Counted from the first letter of the stretch, positions 8,166 to 15,955 are shown. The stretch: 64,000 bases of DNA from an uncultured Collinsella sp. (GCA_958437935.1 CAUBPS010000001.1:124001-188000); one strand, 5' to 3'. The notes: generated from the sequence alone by a model not told the origin. A program made the numbers and translations.

Positions 8166-8282
8166 GTGCATTACCTCCTGTGGTTAAACGGGCGTGAGCC
8201 CTCCCACATCGTATCGTGTGCCCTATTGCACACATTTAACGGGCGCCCCGGTCGGAGCACCCGCCGTTACCATAAGAAATCG

Positions 8283-8711
8283 CTACTCAGCGATGGTGAC
8301 GCCCATGGAACGGGCGGTACCGGCGATGATCTTCTTGGCGGCGTCAATGTCGTTGGCATTGAGGTCCGGCATCTTGATCTCGGCGATCTTGGTGAGCTGC
8401 TCCTGGGAGAGCTGACCAACCTTGTCAGCCTGGGGCTTAGCGGAACCAGACTTGAGGTTCAGCTCCTTCTTGATAAGGTGAGCCGCCGGCGGGGTCTTGG
8501 TGATGAAGGAGAAGGACTTGTCCTCGTAGACAGAGATCTCAACGGGGATGATGTCACCCTTCTTGTCCTGCGTCTCGGCGTTAAAGGCCTGGCAGAACTG
8601 CATGATGTTCACGCCAGCAGCGCCCAGGGCGGGGCCGACGGGAGGAGCGGGGTTTGCTGCACCAGCAGGAATCTGGAGCTTAATGACGTTGGCAACCTTC
8701 TTCTCAGCCAT
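8283..8711 (-). CDS. rplK: 50S ribosomal protein L11
   Basis: A 142-residue L11 of the GTPase-associated centre. It shows the proline-rich N-terminal signature LQIPAGAANPAPPVGPALG and the C-terminal rRNA-binding domain ending GTARSMGVTIAE. AAAGGA lies directly against an upstream ATG (8717) but at proper spacing from the ATG at 8711, which I use. rplA follows after a 117-nt spacer. Confidence 0.97.
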   Translation of the reverse strand: MAEKKVANVIKLQIPAGAANPAPPVGPALGAAGVNIMQFCQAFNAETQDKKGDIIPVEISVYEDKSFSFITKTPPAAHLIKKELNLKSGSAKPQADKVGQLSQEQLTKIAEIKMPDLNANDIDAAKKIIAGTARSMGVTIAE

Positions 8712-8831
8712 GGTCATTCCTTTCGAATCACGAGTGTGAAGTACTTGCTATATCGTAAGCACGCACGTGTTAGAAGCACTCCTGAGATGAGCAGTCACAG
8801 AAGAAGCACGCTCGCGCGAACGGACGAAAAC

Positions 8832-9368
8832 TTAAGCGATGACAGCGACCTGGTTAAAGTCGAGCTCGACCGGCGTCTCGCGGCCAAAGATCATCAGCGT
8901 GACCTTGAGCTTGCCAGCCTCGGTGTTAACCTCGGAGACCTTGCCATCAAAGTCGGTAAGCGGGCCATCGGTGACGCGGACGGACGTACCGACCTCAATA
9001 TCAACCGAGGTGCGCTTGGGCGAATCGCCCTTACCGGGACGACGAGTCATCTTGTTGTACTCGTCGCGGGAAAGCGGAGCGGGCTTGCCGTTGCCGCCTA
9101 GGAAACCGGTGACGCCAGGCGTGTTACGAACACACGTCCAAGCATCGTCATCCATCTCCATGCGGACCAGGACATAACCCGGGAAGATCTTGGAATCCTT
9201 GGTCTCACGCTTGCCACCCTCTTTAATCTCGGTGACGCGCTCCATAGGAATCTCGATATCAAAGATACGGTCCTGCATGCCCATAGTCTCGATGCGATGC
9301 TCGAGATCGGACTTAACGCGGTTCTCGTATCCAGAGTAAGTGTGAACGACGTACCAACGCTTAGACAT
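8832..9368 (-). CDS. nusG: Transcription termination/antitermination factor NusG
   Basis: A 178-residue NusG. The N-terminal NGN domain (KRWYVVHTYSGYENRVK, FPGYVLVRMEMDD, NTPGVTGFLG) contacts RNA polymerase. The C-terminal KOW domain (VRVTDGPLTDFDGKVSEV, LKVTLMIFGRETPVELD) contacts Rho or ribosomal S10. It lies 3 nt after secE, the usual arrangement ahead of rplK-rplA. Confidence 0.97.
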   Translation of the reverse strand: MSKRWYVVHTYSGYENRVKSDLEHRIETMGMQDRIFDIEIPMERVTEIKEGGKRETKDSKIFPGYVLVRMEMDDDAWTCVRNTPGVTGFLGGNGKPAPLSRDEYNKMTRRPGKGDSPKRTSVDIEVGTSVRVTDGPLTDFDGKVSEVNTEAGKLKVTLMIFGRETPVELDFNQVAVIA

Positions 9369-9371
9369 GGT

Positions 9372-9710
9372 TTAGCCCCTCAATCCAGAGAACAGAGCAA
9401 GAGCCTCGCCAAAGCCAGCATCGAGCAGAGCGATGACGACGCCGACGACGATCAGAGAAGCGCAAACAACAACCGAGTAGTTCACGAGCTCCTTCTTATC
9501 GGGCCACGTGACACGCTTCATCTCGGACTTGACCGAAGCGAAATACTTCTTGGTGCGGGCGAAGAAACCAGGCTTCTCGTTCTTCTTGGACTTCGCAGCC
9601 TTCTCGTTCTTCTTGGCAACGGCCTTCTTGGCCTCAACCTTGGAGTTGGCGGCAGCTTTGTTGGCAGGTGCCGGCTGCTGAGCCTTCTTCTTGTTCTTCT
9701 TGTTGGCCAT
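9372..9710 (-). CDS. secE: Preprotein translocase subunit SecE
   Basis: A 112-residue SecE with a long Lys/Ala-rich cytoplasmic N-terminal extension (~55 residues). The conserved amphipathic segment FASVKSEMKRVTWPDKKEL comes next, then one transmembrane helix (YSVVVCASLIVVGVVIALL). The single-helix form is usual for Gram-positive bacteria. It lies between tRNA-Trp and nusG. Confidence 0.95.
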   Translation of the reverse strand: MANKKNKKKAQQPAPANKAAANSKVEAKKAVAKKNEKAAKSKKNEKPGFFARTKKYFASVKSEMKRVTWPDKKELVNYSVVVCASLIVVGVVIALLDAGFGEALALFSGLRG

Positions 9711-9786
9711 TTGGGTTACCTCCGCGCAATGCGCTTATACATGAGTAAACCGTAAGCCCCCAAGTGGGAGCTTACGGAATAATGAC

Positions 9787-9862
9787 TGGCACGCCAGGAA
9801 GGACTCGAACCCTCAACACTCGGTTTTGGAGACCGATGCTCTACCAATTGAACAACTGGCGT
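9787..9862 (-). tRNA. tRNA-Trp (CCA)
   Basis: A 76-nt cloverleaf: acceptor ACGCCAG/CTGGCGT, anticodon loop CTCCAAA with CCA anticodon, T-loop TTCGAGT and an encoded 3' CCA. It lies between rpmG and secE and is probably processed from the same transcript. Confidence 0.96.
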
Positions 9863-9875
9863 ATGTGACTAGAGA

Positions 9876-10025
9876 CTAGCGAGTCTCTTTGTGCAGCGTG
9901 TGGTGACGGCACCAGGGGCAATACTTCTTGATCTCCATACGATCAGGCATGGTCGACTTGTTCTTGGTGGTCGTATAGTTGCGGCGCTTGCACTCAGTGC
10001 ACGCAAGAGTAACTAGAGTACGCAT
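9876..10025 (-). CDS. rpmG: 50S ribosomal protein L33
   Basis: A 49-residue L33 beginning MRTLVTLACTECKRRNY and ending HTLHKETR. Both zinc-ribbon pairs, CTEC and CPWC, are intact, so this is the zinc-binding form. It opens the transcript that continues through tRNA-Trp, secE, nusG, rplK and rplA. A strong promoter lies 46 nt upstream. Confidence 0.95.
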   Translation of the reverse strand: MRTLVTLACTECKRRNYTTTKNKSTMPDRMEIKKYCPWCRHHTLHKETR

Positions 10026-10070
10026 GTATCCTGAACCTTTCATTTCCGCCCCGTACGGGCACGAGTTGTT

Positions 10071-10100
10071 ACTTTATCAGCTCCACGTAAGTGCTGTCAA
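10071..10100 (-). promoter_or_regulatory. Sigma-70-type promoter of the rpmG-secE-nusG-rplKA unit
   Basis: Minus strand: a perfect -35 TTGACA (10100-10095), an 18-nt spacer and -10 TAAAGT (10076-10071), ending 46 nt before the rpmG start. The rest of the 10026-10245 spacer holds no ORF that I would call. Confidence 0.6.
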
Positions 10101-10245
10101 TGAAAACCTCGAGTCAATTGGTTCTCGGTGGATCCATTCATATTTGGAACACATCAATGAAGCCATCGAGAGCTAATCGACGGTGCATCCAGGACCATTA
10201 TCGATCCTCTCGACACCAGCAACGGCTCAACATCCATTGCAGAAA

Positions 10246-10277
10246 AGAACCCGGCACCCATATAAGTGCCGGGTTCT
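10246..10277 (-). terminator. Terminator of tuf
   Basis: AGAACCCGGCAC pairs perfectly with GTGCCGGGTTCT around an 8-nt loop, 28 nt downstream of the tuf stop. TTTTCT follows on the minus strand. Confidence 0.85.
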
Positions 10278-10304
10278 CTAAGTCAGCTATATCAAAGAGC
10301 TAAT

Positions 10305-11495
10305 TTACTCAATGATCGTGGAGACGATGCCCGAACCGACGGTGTGGCCACCCTCGCGGATAGCGAAGCGCAGGCCCTCCTCCATGGCGATCGGGTGGAT
10401 GAGGTCGCCCTCGATGGTGATGTGGTCACCAGGCATAGCCATCTCGGTGCCCTCGGGGAGCTTGACCGTACCGGTAACGTCGGTGGTACGGAAGTAGAAC
10501 TGAGGACGATAACCATCGAAGAACGGGGTGTGACGGCCGCCCTCCTCCTTGGTCAGAACGTAGATCTCGCCGGTGAACTTGGTGTGCGGGGTAACCGAAC
10601 CGGGCTTGCAGAGAACCTGGCCGCGCTCGATGTCCTCGCGCTTGATGCCGCGGAGCAGCAGACCGACGTTGTCGCCAGCCTCGCAGAAGTCCATGGACTT
10701 ACGGAACATCTCGATACCGGTAACGACGGTGTTCTGGGTATCCTTGATGCCGACGATCTCGACGGGCTCGTTGAGCTTGAGCTCACCGCGCTCGACACGG
10801 CCGGTAGCAACGGTACCACGGCCGGAGATGGTCATAACATCCTCAACGGCCATCAGGAACGGGAGGTCGTTGTTACGAGCAGGCGTCGGGATGTACTCGT
10901 CGACGGCCTTCATGAGCTCGCGAATGGCGTCCATCCACTTGGCGTCGCCCTCGAGAGCGCCCAGAGCGGAACCACGGATGACGGGGATGTCGTCGCCGGG
11001 GAAATCGTACTCGGAGAGGAGCTCACGGGTCTCCATCTCGACGAGGTCGATGAGCTCGTCATCGTCGACCATGTCGCACTTGTTCAGGAAGACGACGATG
11101 TAGGGAACGCCGACCTGACGGGCGAGCAGGATGTGCTCGCGGGTCTGAGCCATGGGGCCGTCGGTAGCGGCGATAACCAGGATAGCGCCGTCCATCTGAG
11201 CAGCGCCGGAGATCATGTTCTTGACGTAGTCAGCGTGGCCCGGGCAGTCAACGTGAGCGTAGTGACGGGCAGCGGTCTCGTACTCAACGTGGGAGACGGA
11301 GATCGTAATGCCGCGCTCGCGCTCCTCGGGAGCCTTGTCGATGTTCTCGAACGCAGTGAAGTCAGCCTTGCAGCCCTCGGTCTCGGAGAGAACCTTGGTG
11401 ATGGCAGCGGTCAGCGTGGTCTTGCCGTGGTCGACGTGACCAATGGTGCCGATGTTAACATGCGGCTTAGTGCGCTCAAACTTCTCTTTGGCCAT
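10305..11495 (-). CDS. tuf: Elongation factor Tu
   Basis: A 396-residue EF-Tu that carries aminoacyl-tRNA to the ribosome. G-domain motifs are GHVDHGKTT (G1), the DCPGHADYVKNM region (G3) and NKCDMVDD (G4). The C-terminus holds RFAIREGGHTVGSG. The start at 11495 (MAKEKFERTKPHVN) has GAGGAGG upstream; the longer open frame to 11564 lacks support. It follows tRNA-Tyr, tRNA-Thr and tRNA-Met in the classic tRNA-tufB arrangement. Confidence 0.98.
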   Translation of the reverse strand: MAKEKFERTKPHVNIGTIGHVDHGKTTLTAAITKVLSETEGCKADFTAFENIDKAPEERERGITISVSHVEYETAARHYAHVDCPGHADYVKNMISGAAQMDGAILVIAATDGPMAQTREHILLARQVGVPYIVVFLNKCDMVDDDELIDLVEMETRELLSEYDFPGDDIPVIRGSALGALEGDAKWMDAIRELMKAVDEYIPTPARNNDLPFLMAVEDVMTISGRGTVATGRVERGELKLNEPVEIVGIKDTQNTVVTGIEMFRKSMDFCEAGDNVGLLLRGIKREDIERGQVLCKPGSVTPHTKFTGEIYVLTKEEGGRHTPFFDGYRPQFYFRTTDVTGTVKLPEGTEMAMPGDHITIEGDLIHPIAMEEGLRFAIREGGHTVGSGIVSTIIE

Positions 11496-11591
11496 AAAGC
11501 CCTCCTCTAAACAGGTCGTCCCCGGACGGGACTTTGCCTTTATACCATAGTGGCCTCTCAACATACTATTGAGAAGCCACCGTGTTACCTA

Positions 11592-11668
11592 TGGTAGCGG
11601 TGACTGGATTCGAACCAGTGACGCCACGGGTATGAACCGTGTGCTCTAACCAACTGAGCTACACCGCC
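11592..11668 (-). tRNA. tRNA-Met (CAU), elongator type
   Basis: A 77-nt cloverleaf with acceptor GGCGGTG/CACCGCT, anticodon CAT and encoded CCA. The paired G1 end differs from the unpaired end of initiator tRNA, favouring an elongator (or Ile2) tRNA. It precedes tuf. Confidence 0.92.
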
Positions 11669-11671
11669 GGA

Positions 11672-11747
11672 TGGAGCCTGCAACCAGACTTGAACTGGTG
11701 ACCTCTTCGTTACCAACGAAGTGCTCTACCGACTGAGCTATACAGGC
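11672..11747 (-). tRNA. tRNA-Thr (GGU)
   Basis: A 76-nt cloverleaf with acceptor GCCTGTA/TGCAGGC, anticodon GGT in TTGGTAA and encoded CCA. It is the middle gene of the Tyr-Thr-Met-tuf cluster. Confidence 0.95.
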
Positions 11748-11757
11748 ACTTGACGGG

Positions 11758-11839
11758 TGGGAGCTATAGGATTCGAACCTATGTAGGCAGAGCCAACGGG
11801 TTTACAGCCCGTCCCCATTAACCACTCGGGCAAACTCCC
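11758..11839 (-). tRNA. tRNA-Tyr (GUA)
   Basis: An 82-nt class II tRNA with acceptor GGGAGTT/AGCTCCC, anticodon GTA and a long variable arm. The 3' CCA is not fully encoded (A73 is followed by CCC), so CCA must be added. It is the first tRNA of the tuf transcript. Confidence 0.93.
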
Positions 11840-11901
11840 AATCGTTCAAGTATCCGCAGGTCCTTTGGTCTTTTGGACCGCCGCCCCCGCGAACGAAAAA
11901 G

Positions 11902-11931
11902 ATAATACGATGCAACCTTGGGGGCTGTCAA
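11902..11931 (-). promoter_or_regulatory. Strong sigma-70-type promoter of the tRNA-tuf operon
   Basis: Minus strand: -35 TTGACA (11931-11926), an 18-nt spacer and -10 TATTAT (11907-11902), about 60 nt upstream of tRNA-Tyr. Near-consensus boxes fit a highly expressed tRNA-tuf unit. Confidence 0.75.
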
Positions 11932-12151
11932 CGAAAACCTCTAGATACACGGTGCCGGGCGTATCTATATAGCTGTGACCTGCGGTTTTGTTGAGTTTGG
12001 ATATGAAGGACGGTGGTTTTGAATACTGAGGTGACGTTTCCCGAGGTAACACTTTGGTGTAGTGGAGTACACCTTCAGGATCGAACTTCGATAATGGCTT
12101 ATTTGCACCTATATATAGGTCGAGATCGGGGCTTCCCAGACAGAATCGAGC

Positions 12152-12207
12152 GTGGATAATCTCCCACTTTTGGCGTGGCTTCGAGTCCAAAGTGGGAGAT
12201 TATCCAC
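12152..12207. repeat. 19-bp perfect inverted repeat in a gene-free interval
   Basis: GTGGATAATCTCCCACTTT (12152-12170) is perfectly complementary to 12189-12207 around an 18-nt loop. It lies in a 735-bp stretch without credible genes (11840-12574). Short ORFs crossing it on either strand are mirror products of the palindrome and are not called. Confidence 0.85.
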
Positions 12208-12264
12208 CCTCGTATGTCCGGAAATCCTCACTCGACCAGGATGACTGGGACCGGTCCGGCCTTT

Positions 12265-12480
12265 GTCTCGATCTGTAACAGTAAGAGGGTTATTCCTCCC
12301 CCATCTGTTACAGATCGAGATATTACGCAGAGACACCAGCTTACGTCTCATTCTGTAACAGTAAGAACGGTTTCAGCCTCTTCGTGTTACAGATCGAGAT
12401 ATTATCGGCCAACCCTTGGCATTGTCTCAATCTGTAACTATAAGGAGGGTTTTCAGCCCACCCGTGTTACAGATCGAGAC
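12265..12480. repeat. Three tandem palindromic repeat units, ~80-bp period
   Basis: Units start at 12265, 12345 and 12424. Each begins GTCTC(A/G)(A/T)TCTGTAAC and ends GTTACAGATCGAGA, giving a 15-bp stem around a more variable ~25-nt centre (TAAGRRSGG...CAGCC in units 2 and 3). Unit 1's arms pair perfectly over 15 bp; the others carry one or two mismatches. Spacers between units are not conserved, no cas gene is near, and the repeats are themselves palindromic, so this is not a CRISPR array. Confidence 0.85.
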
Positions 12481-12534
12481 AAACCTGAAGCTTGGTGGGA
12501 GTCAAACCCGCTTACATGTCGACATAAATAGAAA

Positions 12535-12565
12535 CGGGCCCTGTCCCAATTGGAGACAGAGCCCG
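12535..12565 (-). terminator. Terminator of tRNA-Thr(UGU)
   Basis: CGGGCTCTGTC pairs with GACAGGGCCCG (minus strand, one G-U) around a 9-nt loop, 10 nt after the tRNA. TTTC follows. The arm again carries the GGGACAG motif. Confidence 0.7.
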
Positions 12566-12574
12566 AAACTCTCA

Positions 12575-12649
12575 TGGAGCCAGTGACAGGAATCGAACCT
12601 GCAACCCACTGATTACAAATCAGTTGCGCTACCGTTGCGCCACACTGGC
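12575..12649 (-). tRNA. tRNA-Thr (UGU)
   Basis: A 75-nt cloverleaf with acceptor GCCAGTG/CACTGGC, anticodon loop TTTGTAA (TGT) and encoded CCA. It stands alone next to the palindromic repeats. Confidence 0.94.
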
Positions 12650-12740
12650 ACACTTGGCGCTTTCACGCGAAGCCAGTTAAGAATAAAGGAATTGCCGACG
12701 AGGCGCAACAGGCCCTTCACCCGACCACATCTCAAAACCA

Positions 12741-12801
12741 TTCGTCAGAACGAATAGTTTTAATTACAATTGCTATATATAAAACTATTCGTTCTGACGA
12801 A
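12741..12801 (+). promoter_or_regulatory. Large palindromic operator/promoter of the HTH-kinase gene
   Basis: Positions 12741-12762 and 12780-12801 form a perfect 22-bp inverted repeat with a 17-nt centre. Each arm holds a smaller palindrome, TTCGTCAGAACGAA. The centre carries an extended -10 (TGCTATATA, 12771-12779). The right arm ends 10 nt before the start codon. Binding by the gene's own HTH domain is inferred. Confidence 0.65.
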
Positions 12802-12811
12802 GGGTTTCGCG

Positions 12812-14152
12812 ATGCTTACTACCAAGGAAGCAGCCGAACTGCTCGGCATCACTCCGCGCAGGGTGCAGGAGCTCATAAAAAACGGAGCACTTGAGGCCCG
12901 CAAGGCTTCTGGTGTATGGCTCATCGACAAAGACAGCGTCGACACGCGACTCCGCTCCGTGACCAAAACGGGGGGACGTCCCCGCCGCGGCCACGGTAAG
13001 AGCGAGATCGCGTTCACCCTCATGAATCGCACGCACGAAGTCGCTCAGCTGGTCTACAGCACATCTCGAAAAGACTTTACCCACATCGGCGCTGACATCG
13101 ATTACGCCCACGCCCCTATTGGAGTATTTGGCCCTAATAGCCCCATATCGCTCGACTCCTTCCGCATCTGGTGGCGCGGCCGCGGTATCCCGCTCGCACG
13201 CATTGGGCTAGCCTCCCTGCTTGCAGAAGCCGCAGTCGATGTTCCCGATGAACTCGTCCAGCGAAATCTTGGCCTCTCCCTATCCGACCAGTATTGGATT
13301 AGACCCCAAGATTCCGGTCTCGCCTGGGAGGATATCAACTTCTTCAATAACGCCTTTGATGACGTCTCGCTGTCCATTGCGCCCTTTGCCCCAGAGGGAA
13401 AAGCGGCTGCCGCAAAGCCCGATAACACCTCGGACGGCAATCTTCAAAAGTACTGGACGTGCGAGGGCGGGCGTCGAATTCTGCATAAGGCAGGAGCGCA
13501 CCTGAACCAGGAACCTTATAACGAGCTGGTGGCGACCGCGCTCCACCGTCGCATCCTAAACGCCTGCGATTACGTGCCTTACTCGCTCGAGGGCACGGGC
13601 ACTTCCGCCCTGAGCATATGCGATGTCTTCTTAACTGATGAAGAAGAGTATGTCCCTGCGTTCTATGTAAACCAGCACGCAAACGCAGATGAACGGCTAA
13701 CCGACTACGAGCGATATGTAGCAAATTGCGAGGAGCTCGGGGTGGCAGGCGTTAAGGATGCCCTTGACCGCATGATCGTATGCGACGACATCATCGCCAA
13801 CTACGATCGTCATTGGCGCAACTTCGGCCTCGTGCGAAACGTCAACTCACTGGCCTGCAGACCAGCCCCCATCTTCGATTCGGGCTCATCGCTCTGGTGC
13901 AACATATCTCTAGAGGAGCTTAGGGCAGGAGAGCACAGTTTTGCCAGCGCGCAGTTCCATTCAAGTCCCGCGAAACAAATGTTGCTTGTTGAGGATATGA
14001 GCTGGTTTGACGGGGGCAAACTCGAAGGTTTTGTCGACGAGGCAATCGAGATTCTGTCTAAAAACGATGCCCTAGCAGCGAGACTGCCTTATCTAAAAGA
14101 GGCGCTAACGTGGCGCCTCGAAAGAATGATCGACATCGCTGAATGGAGTTAG
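12812..14152 (+). CDS. Excisionase/MerR-type HTH fused to HipA-like kinase domain
   Basis: A 446-residue single-chain protein. Residues ~1-50 form an excisionase-type HTH (LTTKEAAELLGITPRRVQEL, then KNGALEARK). The middle holds the GLSLSDQYWIRP and WEDINFF motifs seen in HipA-like kinases. The C-terminal half shows kinase features: ILHKAG with candidate nucleotide-binding Lys, NQEPYNELVATAL, catalytic loop NYDRHWRNFGL (Asp, His, Asn) and metal motif PIFDSGSSLW. HipA relatives phosphorylate proteins such as tRNA synthetases and act as toxins restrained by a separate HipB. Here the DNA-binding part is in the same polypeptide, and no partner gene is adjacent. GAAGGG precedes the ATG at 12812. 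Target and toxicity are unknown. Confidence 0.8.
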   Translation: MLTTKEAAELLGITPRRVQELIKNGALEARKASGVWLIDKDSVDTRLRSVTKTGGRPRRGHGKSEIAFTLMNRTHEVAQLVYSTSRKDFTHIGADIDYAHAPIGVFGPNSPISLDSFRIWWRGRGIPLARIGLASLLAEAAVDVPDELVQRNLGLSLSDQYWIRPQDSGLAWEDINFFNNAFDDVSLSIAPFAPEGKAAAAKPDNTSDGNLQKYWTCEGGRRILHKAGAHLNQEPYNELVATALHRRILNACDYVPYSLEGTGTSALSICDVFLTDEEEYVPAFYVNQHANADERLTDYERYVANCEELGVAGVKDALDRMIVCDDIIANYDRHWRNFGLVRNVNSLACRPAPIFDSGSSLWCNISLEELRAGEHSFASAQFHSSPAKQMLLVEDMSWFDGGKLEGFVDEAIEILSKNDALAARLPYLKEALTWRLERMIDIAEWS

Positions 14153-14179
14153 CAAGGCAGCATTGCCCCGCCAACTCCC

Positions 14180-14857
14180 CTACCGTCCGCGCAGGGCCTT
14201 GAGCTTGGCCAGGGCATCGGGACTCAGGCGGCTGCCCAGAGTCATCTTAATCTGCGGAGCTTCCTCTGCCTCGTGAACGTCGTTATCGATCTGTTTGATC
14301 TCGTCCACCAGCATACGGCTCGAGATGCGCGTGACGCCCTTGCCCATGACAACGGCCTGGATCGTGCCGTCGCTCGATACCACGGAGCACGCGCGGCCTT
14401 CCTCACGTGCCTCGATGCAGAGCTTCTGCACCACGGTATCGGCCGAAACACCCGTCGGCGAAAACTCAATGCGCACACCGCGGGCCGGTAGGTTGGGGCG
14501 CTCGCTGGAGATATTGCCCGCGCCGTCAAATACGATCACAGCCTCGTAGCGGCCCTGGGCAAACGCAGCTACGTCATTAATGAGCGCCGTGCGCGCCATA
14601 TCGTGAACGTCGCTGGAATACGGATCGTCAGAATGGTCGTACACGAGCTTTTCGTAGCGCGGCGTACAGTGGATCACGTTGTAGCCGTCGACCACCAGCA
14701 GCTCGGGCTTGTTGGAGTGCACCGTCGAGACCGGATCGGCGATGGCCTGCGCAAACGCATTGCCGCCCACGCCATAGGTCGCGGCCGAAACAATCGGCTT
14801 GGCCGAGCCCTCGCCAAAGCGCTTGGCCTTGGACTTGGCGCGGTTCTTTTTGGACAT
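14180..14857 (-). CDS. NYN-domain RNA-binding nuclease, YacP/Rae1 family
   Basis: A 225-residue protein with a Lys/Arg-rich N-terminus (SKKNRAKSKAKRFG) and a PIN-like NYN domain: LLVVDGYNVIH (metal-binding Asp), ARTALINDVAAFAQGRYEAVIVFDGAG, PTGVSADTVVQKL and VVSSDGTIQAVVMG. In Bacillus, YacP (Rae1) is a ribosome-associated endoribonuclease encoded next to rlmB and cysS. The same cysS-rlmB-yacP order is kept here with a 3-nt gap after rlmB, which supports the assignment. Confidence 0.88.
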   Translation of the reverse strand: MSKKNRAKSKAKRFGEGSAKPIVSAATYGVGGNAFAQAIADPVSTVHSNKPELLVVDGYNVIHCTPRYEKLVYDHSDDPYSSDVHDMARTALINDVAAFAQGRYEAVIVFDGAGNISSERPNLPARGVRIEFSPTGVSADTVVQKLCIEAREEGRACSVVSSDGTIQAVVMGKGVTRISSRMLVDEIKQIDNDVHEAEEAPQIKMTLGSRLSPDALAKLKALRGR

Positions 14858-14860
14858 GCG

Positions 14861-15775
14861 CTACTCCTCCCCCATGAGCTCGCCGGCGTTGCGGCGCAGC
14901 CACTCAAAGCACAGCGCCGTGGTCGCCTGGGCAACATTGAGGCTCTCGGTCATGCCGCGCTGGGGAAGCTTGGCCAAAAAGTCGCATTTCTCGAGCACCA
15001 GGCGCGAGATGCCGTCGCCCTCGGAGCCCATGACGAGCGCCACGCGGCCCTCGAAGGGAGCATCCCAGCAGCTGCCCTCGGCGTGCTCGGAGGCGCCGCC
15101 CACCCAAAAACCAGCGGCCTTGAGGTCATCGAGTGCACGGGCAATATTGGGAACCTGCGCGATAGGCAGATGCATGACAGCACCGGCCGAGGTCTTGTAG
15201 CTGCCCACGGTCACGCCGGCGGCACGCTTGTTGGCGATGACGACGCCGGCCGCGCCCACGACCTCGGCGGAGCGCACAATGGCGCCAAAGTTGCCGTCGT
15301 CGGTCACATGGTCGAGCACGACGACAAGCGCCGGACCGTCGCCTGCGCGGTCGAGAATATCGGCGACATCAGCATAGGGGAAGTTGCCAACCTCGAGTGC
15401 GATGCCCTGATGAGCGCCATGGCTCGACAGTGCGTCGAGCTGCGCACGCGGCACATACTTAATGCGGACGCCCGCGGCGTTGAGGTCGTCGACCAGGCGC
15501 GACAAGGCGGCATCGCGCTCTCCACCCTCGACAATGAGCGCGCACTTGATGGGAAAACCAGTGCGTAGCGCCTCGGCGGCAGCACGACGACCTTCGATAA
15601 ACTCGCCCTTGGGAGCCTGGACAGCGTCGCGGTTGCGATCGCGCTGCGGACGTGCGGCCTGGGCGCGATCGCGCTGGCCCTTGGGAGCGGCAGCGCGGTC
15701 ATTGCGGCGAATCGGACGCGAGCCAGAAGCAGCCTGCTTGCCGCCACGAGGCGCACGCTTGCGATTGTCGGCCAT
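14861..15775 (-). CDS. rlmB: 23S rRNA (guanosine-2'-O)-methyltransferase RlmB (SpoU/TrmH family)
   Basis: 304 residues. A basic N-terminal tail (~70 residues) precedes a substrate-binding domain (GEFIEGRRAAAEAL) and a SPOUT domain with the TrmH motifs DHVTDDGNFGAIVRSAE, LVMGSEGDGIS and SLNVAQATTAL. It should methylate the 23S peptidyl-transferase region (G2251 in E. coli) using AdoMet. The ATG at 15775 follows TAGGAGG; the longer frame to 15796 lacks an RBS. Confidence 0.93.
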   Translation of the reverse strand: MADNRKRAPRGGKQAASGSRPIRRNDRAAAPKGQRDRAQAARPQRDRNRDAVQAPKGEFIEGRRAAAEALRTGFPIKCALIVEGGERDAALSRLVDDLNAAGVRIKYVPRAQLDALSSHGAHQGIALEVGNFPYADVADILDRAGDGPALVVVLDHVTDDGNFGAIVRSAEVVGAAGVVIANKRAAGVTVGSYKTSAGAVMHLPIAQVPNIARALDDLKAAGFWVGGASEHAEGSCWDAPFEGRVALVMGSEGDGISRLVLEKCDFLAKLPQRGMTESLNVAQATTALCFEWLRRNAGELMGEE

Positions 15776-15818
15776 AAAGCGACCTCCTAAATACAACTAT
15801 CAAACGAAACAAAATAAA

Positions 15819-15850
15819 CGACCGCCCATGAATATTAATTCGGGCGGTCG
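15819..15850 (-). terminator. Terminator-like hairpin between cysS and rlmB
   Basis: CGACCGCCC pairs with GGGCGGTCG around an AT-rich loop (ATGAATATTAATTC). The minus strand continues TTTATTTTG, fitting a rho-independent terminator. Some read-through into rlmB would be needed if there is no internal promoter. Confidence 0.7.
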
Positions 15851-15853
15851 GTA

Positions 15854-15955
15854 CGGGTTTTCCAAGTGCCCGAGATTGCCGTGAAAGAGGAGCGACGCGT
15901 ACTTGAGTACGCGAGCGACGGTTTGAACGGCAAGGTCGGGTGCTTGGGAAACCCG
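15854..15955. repeat. ~100-bp imperfect hairpin downstream of cysS
   Basis: The 29-nt arms at 15854-15882 and 15927-15955 match at 24 positions. The apex is a perfect mini-hairpin, CGCGTAC-TTGA-GTACGCG. The arms are interrupted by purine internal loops (GA opposite GG, GA opposite GA). It ends 6 nt from the cysS stop. Its layout resembles the hairpin at 35120-35218. Confidence 0.8.

Noticed and set aside
7650..9101. A 483-codon plus-strand open frame opposite rplA, rplK and nusG
   Set aside because: It is the antisense image of highly conserved ribosomal genes in GC-rich DNA and shows no domain of its own.
12265..12480. Possible CRISPR array
   Set aside because: Only three units are present, each long and self-palindromic. 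The conserved parts flank variable centres, and no cas genes are nearby.
11846..12531. Short ORFs on both strands in the gene-free interval after the tRNA cluster
   Set aside because: They run through palindromes and repeats, and similar peptides appear on both strands because of the symmetry. They lack RBS and domains.
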